This document shows positions 16,446-24,882 of a stretch of 32,117 nt of DNA, piece by piece. Source of the stretch: Methanosphaera stadtmanae (lineage in GTDB: Archaea; Methanobacteriota; Methanobacteria; Methanobacteriales; Methanobacteriaceae). The stretch's first letter is position 1. The number at the start of each line of letters is the position of its first letter. A model generated the notes under the pieces. The model was not told the origin of the DNA. It saw only the letters and a program-made list of their open reading frames with translations, and did no database searches. A program made the translations under genes and the position numbers. The DNA lies in the NCBI GenBank assembly GCA_015062825.1, contig SUTR01000028.1:1-32117 (forward strand). Reading direction: 5' to 3'.

Positions 16446-17459
16446 TTAGACTCCCTGTTTTGAAGTTGTGCTTATGTAAGATATTTCTGGAGCTGTTGAA
16501 TCTTTACTTGCGTTTCTTACTCCTTTTCTTAAAACAACTAAACGTTTGGATGGTCCTGGTAATGAACCTTTAACGATTATGTAATTGTTTTTAACGAATC
16601 CATATTTTACAAATCCACCATCTGGGTTTACTAAGTCAACCTCAGATGCATCTCCTAATTTTAGGAGTTTTTTATTATATTCTGTTCTTTTATGGTAACC
16701 CATTTGACCAGCCATAGCTACTGTCCACATTGTTCTGTTTGGAGTCCATGGTCCGATAGAACCAACGTGTCTTTCTATTCCACTACGTGCTGCTTTACCA
16801 TATTGAATTCTTACACCGAATCTTTTTACAGGTCCTTGAACTCCTTTACCTTTGGTGGTAGCAATTGCATCAGTGAATTCTCCGTCTTCAAATACATCTT
16901 TTGGTGTAATTTCTTGTCCGAGAACACTTATTGCATATTCGAGTTTATCTTCTACAGATTTTCCACCTACTCCGAATTCAAGTACTTCCGGTTTTTTCTT
17001 AGGCACACTGGTAAGTTTTGGTTTAGTGTGAACTAGAACTCTTATTTCATCAATTTCATCAATTCTATTTCTTAAGTTTTCTAGTTTTGGTTCAATTTCT
17101 TCAAATTTAGGAATTGATATTTTTCTTGATAATTCATCATCTAAATTATCATTTGCGAGTACATCGGTTAATGTTTTTAATCCGTATGTTGTTTTTGTGT
17201 AAGCTCTAATTCCCAACACTACTAAAGGTGGTGCCTCTAATATTGTAACTGGAACTGATAGTTCCATGTTTTCTGTTGGAGAACCTTTTCTAGAATCCAG
17301 AGCCGTCACGTGGGTCATACCCACCTTGTATCCTGCGAATCCGAGTATTCCAGTTTCCTCTACTTCTGGCCAAGTACTTACACGTGGTGTTTCTCGTGCC
17401 ACTCTTTTACGAGGACTGAAAGCAACAGATCCTTTTCTTGGTTGGTGATGTCTAGTCAT
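16446..17459 (-). CDS. rpl3p: Ribosomal protein L3 (uL3)
   Basis: Large-subunit protein near the peptidyl transferase centre, 337 residues, archaeal type. MTRHHQPRKGSVAFSPRKRV, FAGYKVGMTHVTALDS and TKGKGVQGPVKRFGVRIQ are diagnostic. The ATG has AAGGAGA upstream. It follows the SPOUT methylase gene by a 72-base gap with a TATA-like AATTAATATAATT, so a second promoter is possible. Confidence 0.98.
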   Translation of the reverse strand: MTRHHQPRKGSVAFSPRKRVARETPRVSTWPEVEETGILGFAGYKVGMTHVTALDSRKGSPTENMELSVPVTILEAPPLVVLGIRAYTKTTYGLKTLTDVLANDNLDDELSRKISIPKFEEIEPKLENLRNRIDEIDEIRVLVHTKPKLTSVPKKKPEVLEFGVGGKSVEDKLEYAISVLGQEITPKDVFEDGEFTDAIATTKGKGVQGPVKRFGVRIQYGKAARSGIERHVGSIGPWTPNRTMWTVAMAGQMGYHKRTEYNKKLLKLGDASEVDLVNPDGGFVKYGFVKNNYIIVKGSLPGPSKRLVVLRKGVRNASKDSTAPEISYISTTSKQGV

Positions 17460-17531
17460 GTTGTTTTCTCCTTGTTTAGTTTACAAAATTATATTAATTG
17501 TGTTATTTACATTCACAAAAATAAAATACAT

Positions 17532-18350
17532 TCATTCTCTCATAGCATTAATTATTGCTAAAGTACTAACTAATGCCTCTTCTGTCCTAACTGTTTCAGT
17601 ACCCTGTCTACATACAGTATTTAAGACAAAATCTAATTTATGTTCATTTATCATGGTGTTTATTCCAGAATATGGACCACCAAATAAAATAGCAACATGT
17701 TTAGCTTCGTTGATACTGGATTGAACCTCATTGAAAATAGAAGTAATATTAGGAGCATATTTTGATGTACCTATAACCAAATCTGGTTTAGATTTCATCA
17801 TAGTGATGCTGTTAGAGAGGTTACTGTCACTAGTTAATGTTTCATATCCCCAATAAAGATCATTCGGTCTATCGGGTTCAATTAAAATTTCTTTACCAAA
17901 TTTTACTATACGAAAACTCAGTACTTTATTTACACTTAGTTTTTCTTTACATAATGCAAGACGGTCTACACCAATATCGACCATAGTGCCTTTTCTGACA
18001 CGTTTTTTTGTCAATCCTTGTCTAAAGTCACCAATTTTAATTTCTTGATCACTTAAAGGATGATGTGGTGTCCTAAGTGGTGGAAGTATTCCTACATTTT
18101 TCAGTTCCTTTGAAATAGGAAATACCTGCTTTCGCAAATATTGGGGTGTATTCATATACTCAAGAATAGTCTTCATATATAAGGCATCTTCATGAGAGCC
18201 ACCCTCTGAATTATCATTGTAAATAACAATGTTGTCTGCTCTATATAAAGCAGCATATCTTCCAATTAATCCAACTTTATATGTTCTTACTTTTGAATCT
18301 TTTGATTCTGCCAAATAACTATTAGGCAAAAATATTGATAATTGCTCCAT
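17532..18350 (-). CDS. SPOUT-family RNA methylase (MTH1/COG2106 family)
   Basis: Putative S-adenosylmethionine-dependent RNA methyltransferase related to Methanothermobacter MTH1 and eukaryotic C9orf114. The conserved block YMNTPQYLRKQVFPIS, then LKNVGILPPLRTPHHP, is characteristic. An OB-like insertion covers about residues 95-165. The C-terminal part (ILFGGPYSGI, then VLNTVCRQGTETVRTEEAL) carries the trefoil-knot SAM-binding region. The start is the ATG at 18350 (272 residues), matching the family N-terminus; an ATG at 18374 would add eight residues, and neither has a good SD. It is the first gene of the ribosomal operon, as in Methanothermobacter. The exact modified nucleotide is not shown. 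Confidence 0.88.
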   Translation of the reverse strand: MEQLSIFLPNSYLAESKDSKVRTYKVGLIGRYAALYRADNIVIYNDNSEGGSHEDALYMKTILEYMNTPQYLRKQVFPISKELKNVGILPPLRTPHHPLSDQEIKIGDFRQGLTKKRVRKGTMVDIGVDRLALCKEKLSVNKVLSFRIVKFGKEILIEPDRPNDLYWGYETLTSDSNLSNSITMMKSKPDLVIGTSKYAPNITSIFNEVQSSINEAKHVAILFGGPYSGINTMINEHKLDFVLNTVCRQGTETVRTEEALVSTLAIINAMRE

Positions 18351-18408
18351 AGTTAAAAGTATGTACCAAAACATATTAAAGTTTTAGGAAGAAGTTATGA
18401 ATTGGAAT

Positions 18409-18446
18409 ACTATATTATATATTACTTTACAACAATATATATACTT
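18409..18446 (-). promoter_or_regulatory. Candidate promoter of the SPOUT-L3 ribosomal operon
   Basis: On the minus strand two TATA-like elements lie upstream of the first gene: ATATATA within 18436-18446 and AATATATAATATA at 18410-18422. Start sites about 25 bases on would fall near 18415 or 18390, giving short leaders. This is the first promoter-like site before some 17 kb of co-directional genes. Confidence 0.4.
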
Positions 18447-18625
18447 ACCTATTATAAGGCATTAAAAAAAGACATTTTGTAGATAAATCTAGAATACTCT
18501 AGCATAAATTTTCAGTAGATATTTTTTTTCATATAATGAAAAATATAAATACTAGTTTAACATATGCATATAAAATAATATTTCTAGAATCAATTTTATA
18601 AAAATAATATTAATGACAAAAATTG
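18447..18625. other. AT-rich intergenic region with a repeated TCTAGAAT motif
   Basis: Between the pycA terminator and the ribosomal operon promoter. TCTAGAAT occurs at 18488-18495 and again at 18583-18590. The first copy is part of a small dyad, CTAGA-atac-TCTAG (18489-18502). No reading frame or RNA gene was seen. Confidence 0.4.
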
Positions 18626-18633
18626 AAAAAAAA
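18626..18633 (-). terminator. T-tract terminator of pycA
   Basis: A run of eight T on the minus strand about 38 bases past the pycA stop codon, a plausible archaeal termination tract. Confidence 0.4.
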
Positions 18634-18670
18634 TAAAAGATATATGAGATAATTAACAATAATAAACTAT

Positions 18671-20158
18671 CTATTTATCTTTGTTTTTAATAACACTGTT
18701 CATGTAAGCATTTACACCAGCAGAAATAGCTGCAACTTTTTTAGGTGATAAAAATGCAGCACCCATCGTTTTTTGATATTCCTTATCTTGTTCAACAACC
18801 TTCTCAATTTCTAATTGTAAATCAAGTTTATTTTCTTCAATGAATCCCGTGTGTAATTTTGCTTTTTGGAAATTTTCATTTTTCATCAGTGCTTTATGGA
18901 ATGGAATCGTTGTAGGAATTCCTACAATAATAAACTCAGATAATGCTCTTTGCATTCTACAAATTGCTTCATCACGATCATTACCCCAGGTAATAAGTTT
19001 TGAAATCATGGAATCATATATTGATGGAATAGTATAACCATTATATACTCCACTATCCATTCTTACACCAATACCACCAGGTGAACGATATCCCTTAATT
19101 TTACCAGGTGTTGGAACAAAGTCATTTAATGGATCTTCAGCGTTAATACGACATTCAATTGCGTGACCCTGCACTTTAATATCTTCCTGTTTAATGGATA
19201 ATTCTTCACCTGCAGCTATTTTTATTTGTTCTTTAACTAAGTCTATACCTGTAATTACCTCAGTTATTGGATGTTCAACCTGAATTCTTGTATTCATTTC
19301 CAAGAAATAATATTCACCATTAGAATACATGAATTCAACTGTACCTGCACTATTATAATTTACAGCTTGAGCGGCTTTGACAGCAGATGCACCCATTCTT
19401 TCACGTAACTCTTCAGTCATAATAGGAGATGGTGCTTCTTCAATTAATTTCTGATGTCTTCTCTGAATGGAACATTCCCTATCACAGACATGTATTGTAT
19501 TTCCATAATTATCAGCTAAAACCTGGAATTCAATATGTCGTGGTCTTTCAATAAATTTTTCTATATAAACTGTTCCATCACCAAATGTGGATTGAGCAAT
19601 ATTTTGGGTGGATTCTATTGCTCGACCAAGTTCATCCTCCTCATAAACTACTCTCATTCCAATTCCTCCACCACCCGCAGAGGATTTGATTATAACTGGA
19701 AATCCTATTTCACGTGCTTTTTCTTTAGCAAATTCTATATCAGTTATTCCTTCATTATCACCAGGAACTGTAGGAACGCCCATCTTAATCATTAATTGCT
19801 TTGAAGTAATTTTATCTCCCATAGCTTCTATAGCATCTTTGTGTGGACCAATTAATGTTATATCATTTTTTGCACATTCTTCTCCAAGTTTAGAGTTTTC
19901 GGATAAGAAACCATAACCTGGATGTATTCCATCCACACCATAATCGTTGGATATGTTAATAATTTTATCTATGTTGAGATATGATTCTGCAAGTATTGAA
20001 GAGCCAAGAGGTACTGCTTCATCAGCATACCTAGTAAATAATGCTTTTTCGTCAGTATCAGAGTATATTGCAACTGTATCAATACCTAACTCTTTACATG
20101 CTCTCATAACTCTTATAGCAATTTCTCCCCGGTTTGCTATTAAAACTTTTTCAAACAT
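18671..20158 (-). CDS. pycA: Pyruvate carboxylase subunit A (biotin carboxylase)
   Basis: ATP-dependent carboxylation of biotin, the first half-reaction of the two-subunit methanogen pyruvate carboxylase that makes oxaloacetate for biosynthesis. [20 protein letters not shown] starts the N-terminal domain; [10 protein letters not shown] (79-88), the ATP-grasp glycine loop [10 protein letters not shown] (160-169), [17 protein letters not shown] and [14 protein letters not shown] are all present. The length is 495 residues from the ATG at 20158, which has GGGAGAT upstream; an earlier in-frame start at 20173 precedes the SD. An acetyl-CoA carboxylase subunit would look similar, but methanogens use this protein for pyruvate carboxylase. 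It is divergent from birA, whose product biotinylates the partner PycB; pycB is not in this window. Confidence 0.92.
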   Translation of the reverse strand: MFEKVLIANRGEIAIRVMRACKELGIDTVAIYSDTDEKALFTRYADEAVPLGSSILAESYLNIDKIINISNDYGVDGIHPGYGFLSENSKLGEECAKNDITLIGPHKDAIEAMGDKITSKQLMIKMGVPTVPGDNEGITDIEFAKEKAREIGFPVIIKSSAGGGGIGMRVVYEEDELGRAIESTQNIAQSTFGDGTVYIEKFIERPRHIEFQVLADNYGNTIHVCDRECSIQRRHQKLIEEAPSPIMTEELRERMGASAVKAAQAVNYNSAGTVEFMYSNGEYYFLEMNTRIQVEHPITEVITGIDLVKEQIKIAAGEELSIKQEDIKVQGHAIECRINAEDPLNDFVPTPGKIKGYRSPGGIGVRMDSGVYNGYTIPSIYDSMISKLITWGNDRDEAICRMQRALSEFIIVGIPTTIPFHKALMKNENFQKAKLHTGFIEENKLDLQLEIEKVVEQDKEYQKTMGAAFLSPKKVAAISAGVNAYMNSVIKNKDK

Positions 20159-20221
20159 TGTTAAATCTCCCATATTGTTTAAGAATAATTTACATTATGT
20201 TAATATATCTATATTTTATCT

Positions 20222-20241
20222 TATATTAATTTTTTAATATA
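20222..20241. repeat. 8-bp inverted repeat upstream of pycA
   Basis: TATATTAA (20222-20229) and TTAATATA (20234-20241) flank TTTT, about 64 bases before the pycA ATG. It could be a TATA element, an operator, or chance in AT-rich DNA. Confidence 0.3.
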
Positions 20242-20346
20242 CATTTTTTTGAAAAAAATATTATAGTTAATTTTTTATATAAAAACAAAAAAATCAATTA
20301 TAAAATATATTAGAAAAGAATTTTATAATAAATTATAATTAAAAGA

Positions 20347-20362
20347 TAATATAATATATTAT
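20347..20362 (+). promoter_or_regulatory. birA: TATA box for birA
   Basis: AATATAATATATTA lies about 75 bases before the birA ATG. A start about 25 bases downstream falls near 20380, inside the dyad at 20368-20390. Confidence 0.4.
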
Positions 20363-20367
20363 TAAGG

Positions 20368-20390
20368 TTCTTGTAGAATAATATCAAGAA
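20368..20390. promoter_or_regulatory. Candidate operator dyad in the birA promoter
   Basis: TTCTTG (20368-20373) and CAAGAA (20385-20390) form a perfect 6-bp inverted repeat with an 11-base spacer, overlapping the predicted transcription start. BirA here has an N-terminal helix-turn-helix-like region, so autoregulation is a reasonable idea, but the sequence does not match the BirA operator I know from other prokaryotes. Confidence 0.35.
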
Positions 20391-20430
20391 ATTATAAATT
20401 GATCTTCATTAAAATTAAACAGGTCTAAAA

Positions 20431-21393
20431 ATGATAAGAAAACATATTTTAAAACATATAGAACAGGAATATGTAACTGAAAGTGAATTAATTGAAAAAT
20501 TAAATATTACCCATGAAAAATTATGTGAAAACATTCAAAAGCTTACTCAAGCTGGCTATGACATTAGACATACCGAAGATAAAGGATACAAATTATTTGA
20601 TACACCGGATATTCTAGAACAATTTGAAATAGAACGTGATTTATCAACAAAGTATATTGGAAATAATCTTCATATTTATAAGGAAGTTACTTCAACAAAT
20701 GATGTTGCTAAAAAATTTGTAGATGATGATGCACCTGAAGGAACTGTTATTGTTGCAGAACAACAGACCGCAGGAAGAAGTCGTAAAAGAGCTGATTGGG
20801 CCTCTCCTGAAGGTGGTATCTATATGACTATAATATTAAAACCAGAAATCACTCTTCATGAAGCATCAAAATTAACAATTGTGACCGGTGTTGCATTAGC
20901 AAAAACATTACATGATAAATTCAATCTTGATGCAGGCATTAAATGGCCTAATGATATTTTGATGGGTTCTAAAAAGATCTGTGGAATATTAACAGAAGCT
21001 GTTACAGACTTTGATAAAATTAAAGCAATACTTATTGGTGTTGGAATAGACTTAAACATAGATTATGAAGATATTCCAGATAACCTTAAAGACATAGTAA
21101 CTACTGTTAAAGAAGAAACAGATGAAGAATATAAACGAACAGAAATATTAAAAGTATTCTTTAAAATATTTGAAGAGTTTTATGATGAATTTAAAAAAGG
21201 AAACTTCAAATATATCATATCTGAATGGAGAAGATTATCAAGTACAACAGGTAATCGTGTGAAAGTATATAAAGATGGTAAAGCATTGGAAGCTGATGCA
21301 GTTGGTATTGATACTCAAGGTGCATTAATTGTAGAACTAAATGATGGAAGTCTTGAAAGAATTACATCAGGTGAATGTAAAATATTAAAATAA
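20431..21393 (+). CDS. birA: Biotin-protein ligase with N-terminal DNA-binding domain
   Basis: Joins biotin to a lysine of biotin carrier proteins through biotinyl-AMP; in methanogens the target is PycB. Residues 1-60 form a winged helix-turn-helix-like domain (bifunctional type). The ligase domain has AGRSRKRADWASPEGGIYMT (residues 114-133), KWPNDIL (171-177), KICGILTEA and a C-terminal SH3-like domain (GNRVKVYKDGKALEADAVGI). The usual GRGR loop reads GRSR here. The length of 320 residues is normal for the bifunctional type. AGGT lies before the ATG. It is divergent from pycA and ends near a T9 tract. Confidence 0.93.
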   Translation: MIRKHILKHIEQEYVTESELIEKLNITHEKLCENIQKLTQAGYDIRHTEDKGYKLFDTPDILEQFEIERDLSTKYIGNNLHIYKEVTSTNDVAKKFVDDDAPEGTVIVAEQQTAGRSRKRADWASPEGGIYMTIILKPEITLHEASKLTIVTGVALAKTLHDKFNLDAGIKWPNDILMGSKKICGILTEAVTDFDKIKAILIGVGIDLNIDYEDIPDNLKDIVTTVKEETDEEYKRTEILKVFFKIFEEFYDEFKKGNFKYIISEWRRLSSTTGNRVKVYKDGKALEADAVGIDTQGALIVELNDGSLERITSGECKILK

Positions 21394-21417
21394 CAATAAT
21401 CCCCCCCATCAACATCC

Positions 21418-21437
21418 TTTTTTTTTAAAAAAAAAAA
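21418..21437. terminator. Bidirectional terminator between birA and the PLP enzyme gene
   Basis: Nine T followed directly by eleven A. Read on the plus strand the T tract ends birA; read on the minus strand the A run becomes T11 and ends the convergent gene at 21474. The two arms can also pair. A C7 run lies just upstream (21401-21407). Confidence 0.6.
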
Positions 21438-21473
21438 TAATTATAGGAAGATTATAAATAAACTAATTTAAAA

Positions 21474-22631
21474 TTAATCCTCTAAGTATAAAGTTTCTTC
21501 TATTTCTCCCTCAAGTATTACTTCTATTACATGATCAAATGTATCCATAATTGCAAATATTAAATCATCCATGGATAATTTACTTGAATCTTTACTTGAC
21601 CAGTCAATACGTATAGTTTTTGAAGCACCTGGCATTCCTACAGCAGGTATTGTAATTATACTATACATAGATAAAAGAAGCATTGAATATATTGTTGCTA
21701 GTAAATCTGTAGGCAAGTCTATTGTCATACCTCTCTTTTCTAGTTCATTTTTTATATCTTCTTCTTTGAACATAAAGCCAGTAGGTGTTTTTCTTGCATC
21801 AACTCCCTGTGATATTAACATTTTATATAATTCATCTTTTTGTTTGAATGCTTCTTGAATTCTTTCAGGTGAATATTTTTCGAGTCCTTTAATCATACCA
21901 GCAACCAGTGGAGCCTGTGCTTCCCATCCATATTGATTAACAACCAATTTAATCTCATCGATAAGTTTTGCACTTCCGGCCATTAATCCTCCACGTGGTC
22001 CTTCCATTAGTTTATCAGTACTTGTTACAGATAAATCAGCTCCTAAATCAATAGCTGTTGGCTGGTCATATATTGCTCTTCGTAGTCTTGCTCCAGATGC
22101 ATCATCAACAAATACTGTTATATCTTTTTCATGGGCCTTATTGATTACATATTCAAAATCTTCTATACTTATGATTTCATAGTCCATTGTTGTACCTGTT
22201 ATTACAACTAGTGATGTATTGTCATCTATTGTAAATTCATCAAGATTTGAATATTCAACATATTCTGCACCTATAAGTTCTGCTGTTCTAGGTATTGAAG
22301 GATGTCCTGGTTTTTCTGGAAGATAATGTACTATTTTAGTACCTGGTTTAACTAATGCTATTATCATCGCAGCTATTCCACTTGTCGTACGATTTAATGG
22401 CAAAATTTTTTCTCCACCAAGATGTTCTTTTCCCAGTTGTTGTATCTTTTCATCAAATACTGCAGGTCCAGCATATGTTTCCAACATTGTAATATCTTCT
22501 GATGTTATATCAAATCCACCAGCAAGTCCTGTTAAATCTATTAAACTATTCATTCCATAATTAGTTATTTTATGATTTATTAGAGATAATCCTTTTTCTC
22601 TTGTTTTGATTTCATTTAGTTCAAATACCAT
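21474..22631 (-). CDS. PLP-dependent enzyme, MJ0158 (SelA-like) family
   Basis: Fold-type I pyridoxal-phosphate protein of the methanogen MJ0158/UPF0425 family. The probable Schiff-base lysine is Lys207 in STDKLMEGPRGG, with the Asp-rich VFVDDASGAR (about 173-182) as the cofactor-contacting strand, and NRTTSGIAAM (80-89) as the phosphate-binding loop. The length is 385 residues. MJ0158 resembles bacterial selenocysteine synthase SelA but was reported not to have that activity, so the reaction is still unknown. The ATG has GGTGA upstream. It is monocistronic or follows the small acidic gene; the T tracts between them favour separate transcripts. Confidence 0.85.
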   Translation of the reverse strand: MVFELNEIKTREKGLSLINHKITNYGMNSLIDLTGLAGGFDITSEDITMLETYAGPAVFDEKIQQLGKEHLGGEKILPLNRTTSGIAAMIIALVKPGTKIVHYLPEKPGHPSIPRTAELIGAEYVEYSNLDEFTIDDNTSLVVITGTTMDYEIISIEDFEYVINKAHEKDITVFVDDASGARLRRAIYDQPTAIDLGADLSVTSTDKLMEGPRGGLMAGSAKLIDEIKLVVNQYGWEAQAPLVAGMIKGLEKYSPERIQEAFKQKDELYKMLISQGVDARKTPTGFMFKEEDIKNELEKRGMTIDLPTDLLATIYSMLLLSMYSIITIPAVGMPGASKTIRIDWSSKDSSKLSMDDLIFAIMDTFDHVIEVILEGEIEETLYLED

Positions 22632-22693
22632 TATTTCACCATTATCTTGTTATTATAATATAATAGGGATGATAAATTGATTATTTAAAATTT

Positions 22694-22744
22694 AAAAAAA
22701 AGAATAGTTTGATATTAGAAAAAAGTTTATTATTTTAAAAAAAA
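22694..22744 (-). terminator. T tracts after the small acidic gene
   Basis: Two runs of eight T on the minus strand (22737-22744 and 22694-22701) follow the stop codon at 22766. Downstream, TATTATATTATAATA (about 22648-22664) could be the TATA region for the MJ0158-family gene. Confidence 0.45.
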
Positions 22745-22765
22745 GATAAATTAAAGAAAATACGT

Positions 22766-23089
22766 CTATTCAACATTAATAGTAAATACGTTACGGAATA
22801 ATCCTATTACAATTTCTAATTGATCATCAGTAAAACTCATGATAGTTACTTCATCATCATCTTTAACAAAGTATTCTGCATCAATTATTACTCCATTTTC
22901 ATCCAAGTAGAGATATAATCCATCAACAGTGCCATCATCACTATTATCATTTAGATAAATTTCAAATTTAATTACCATATCTACTGCTTTAACTTCATTG
23001 TAGCTATAATCAGGGTCAATAAGTTTCCTTTGTAATGCTTCTGTTAATTCTATCATTCTTTCTTCTAATTTATCCTTATATTCTGTCAT
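22766..23089 (-). CDS. Hypothetical small acidic protein
   Basis: I do not recognise this 107-residue protein. It begins MTEYKDKLEERMIELTEALQ (probably helical), followed by beta-like segments (VDMVIKFEIYLND, then DGLYLYLDENGVIIDAEYFV) and a final helical stretch FTDDQLEIVIGLFRNVF. It is strongly acidic, has no Cys, His or Trp, and has no signal peptide or membrane segment, so it is likely a soluble cytoplasmic protein. The ATG is preceded by AGGGG at good spacing, and codon use looks like its neighbours, so it is probably a real gene. It is divergent from the flippase gene. Confidence 0.7.
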   Translation of the reverse strand: MTEYKDKLEERMIELTEALQRKLIDPDYSYNEVKAVDMVIKFEIYLNDNSDDGTVDGLYLYLDENGVIIDAEYFVKDDDEVTIMSFTDDQLEIVIGLFRNVFTINVE

Positions 23090-23201
23090 TGATTATTCCC
23101 CTAAAAGATAATTATTATTAATGTATCAATATAATAATAATTTATCCTTCCAAATATTTATAATTAATATTAATTTTTAAATAATATATATTAAAAGAGA
23201 G

Positions 23202-23210
23202 AAAATATAA
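23202..23210 (+). promoter_or_regulatory. TATA box for the flippase gene
   Basis: AAAATATAA, with a predicted start about 25 bases on (near 23231). That would place the dyad at 23236-23268 at the very beginning of the leader. Other AT-rich elements (23273-23281) are possible but leave no room for the SD site. Confidence 0.3.
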
Positions 23211-23235
23211 ACTAGCAGAAATATTTAAATATGAG

Positions 23236-23268
23236 AATTTATTGACAAAAACAAAAATTCAATAAATT
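23236..23268. promoter_or_regulatory. 10-bp inverted repeat in the flippase leader
   Basis: AATTTATTGA (23236-23245) and TCAATAAATT (23259-23268) are perfect inverted arms around a 13-base A-rich loop, 26 bases before the strong SD AGGAGG (23294-23299). It could be an operator or a leader hairpin. Confidence 0.45.
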
Positions 23269-23306
23269 AAAACTATAATATTTAAATTTAATTAGGAGGC
23301 AGGTAT

Positions 23307-24860
23307 TTGACAGATAAAAAATCTAAACTTGCCGCTGGAAGTATTATCATTATTTTAGGGTCGATTATCCTAAGATTAGGCGGATTTATATATAGATTTA
23401 TATTAAGTAGATTATTATCTCCAACAGGTTATGGAATTCTTGGTTTAACCCTACCATTTCAGAATATATTCATTATAGGTGCATCAGGAGGAGTACCACC
23501 GGCAATTGCTAAATATGTTTCACAATACAAGGCAATAGATAATGAAGATATGGTTCATCAAACAATAGTTACGGGTATTAAACTGATGATATTCATGTCG
23601 GTAATTGCAGCATTAGTTATGTTTTTAATAGCTGAACCTGTTGCAATAGACATGTGGCACAAACCAGAAGCCTTGTTACCATTAAGATTAGTTTCAATTA
23701 TCATTCCATTTAGTGTTCTTGTTGGTTCATTTAGAGGAGTTTTTCAAGGTCTCTATGATATGACCAGCATATTCTTTAGTAAATTTATTGAACAAATATT
23801 TACCATCATATGTGCATCAGCACTAGTAATTGTTGGATGGTACGCAGCAGGTGCAGTTATTGGAACAGCACTTGGATTTTTAGCATCACTTCTTGGTACA
23901 TATTACCTTTTCAGAAAGGATATGAACAATTATTATACTAGTCATGAATTTACAAAGATTACATTTAAAGAAGAATTAAATATAATGGTTACTATAATGA
24001 AATTTTCCATACCTGTAGTTATATCAGGTATTGCAGAAATATTTCTATATGATACAGGAACATTCTTTATTGGAATGTTTTTACCAGCATTTTATGCAGG
24101 ATTCTTCACTAATGCTAGTGCTATTGCACGAATTCCATTGATAATTGCCAATTCAGTATCAACATCAATATTACCAGCAACAAGTGAAGCAGACAGTCTA
24201 AAAGATAAAGAATTAATGCGAATGTATATGCATCAATCCTATAGATATACGGCAGCTACAACACTTCCAATATCAGCTTTTATAATGATATATGCAACAC
24301 CATTAATGATATTGTTATTTGGTGGTGAATATGCTCCGGCAGCATCTGCATTATGGATACTTGTAGGAGGAATGTTTTTCTTCTCTATTTATTTAATAGC
24401 TTCAAGTATGTGTCAAGGATTAGGAAAACCTACTTTTCCAATGTATGCATTGATAGTTGGAGCAATTGTCAATGCTATAACAGGATATATATTAATTCCA
24501 AAATTTGATATTTCAGGAGCTGCAATATCAACTACACTTGCAACATTTGTATTAATGGTAATGACACTATATGAATTAGTAAGATTAACAGGAATAAATC
24601 CACCATATAAAGACTTGATAAAATTATTCTTTGCAACAATTGTTATGATAATAATAATGTATTTAATTCCAAAGACAATTCTTGGAATGATAATCGGAGG
24701 AATAATAGGAATAATAGTATATATAGTTATAGTAGTATTTACCAAGGCAATTAAAGAAGAAGATGTTGCATTTATAGAACATTTTGTAAACAAAACAGGT
24801 CCTTTAAAGAAATATCTTTTAAAAATAGTTGAAAGGATAAAAATTTATTTGAAAGAATAA
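23307..24860 (+). CDS. Polysaccharide/lipid-linked precursor flippase (MOP superfamily)
   Basis: Integral membrane protein with about 14 predicted transmembrane segments over 517 residues, typical of Wzx/MurJ-like flippases that move lipid-linked saccharides across the membrane. The N-terminal segment (GSIIIILGSIILRLGGFIYR followed by FILSRLLSPTGYGILGL) and the GASGGVPPAIAKYVSQY loop are characteristic. The start codon is TTG at 23307, with a strong SD AGGAGG seven bases upstream. It lies beside gatD-murT, so flipping of a pseudomurein precursor is a plausible role, but teichoic-acid-like or other glycan substrates cannot be excluded. Confidence 0.88.
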   Translation: MTDKKSKLAAGSIIIILGSIILRLGGFIYRFILSRLLSPTGYGILGLTLPFQNIFIIGASGGVPPAIAKYVSQYKAIDNEDMVHQTIVTGIKLMIFMSVIAALVMFLIAEPVAIDMWHKPEALLPLRLVSIIIPFSVLVGSFRGVFQGLYDMTSIFFSKFIEQIFTIICASALVIVGWYAAGAVIGTALGFLASLLGTYYLFRKDMNNYYTSHEFTKITFKEELNIMVTIMKFSIPVVISGIAEIFLYDTGTFFIGMFLPAFYAGFFTNASAIARIPLIIANSVSTSILPATSEADSLKDKELMRMYMHQSYRYTAATTLPISAFIMIYATPLMILLFGGEYAPAASALWILVGGMFFFSIYLIASSMCQGLGKPTFPMYALIVGAIVNAITGYILIPKFDISGAAISTTLATFVLMVMTLYELVRLTGINPPYKDLIKLFFATIVMIIIMYLIPKTILGMIIGGIIGIIVYIVIVVFTKAIKEEDVAFIEHFVNKTGPLKKYLLKIVERIKIYLKE

Positions 24861-24874
24861 ATTTTACTAATTTC

Positions 24875-24882
24875 TTTTTTTT
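24875..24882 (+). terminator. T-tract terminator of the flippase gene
   Basis: Eight T residues begin 15 bases after the flippase stop and run into the stop codon of the convergent gatD (24881-24883). The two 3' ends are therefore nearly back to back. Confidence 0.45.

Noticed and set aside
16692-17036. Plus-strand open frame inside L3
   Set aside because: Antisense to an unambiguous ribosomal protein gene; no SD site and no recognisable protein.
17490-17505. TATA-like element between the SPOUT gene and L3
   Set aside because: AT-rich elements like this are frequent in this genome, and the two genes are co-directional and close. A separate L3 promoter is possible but not supported enough to list.
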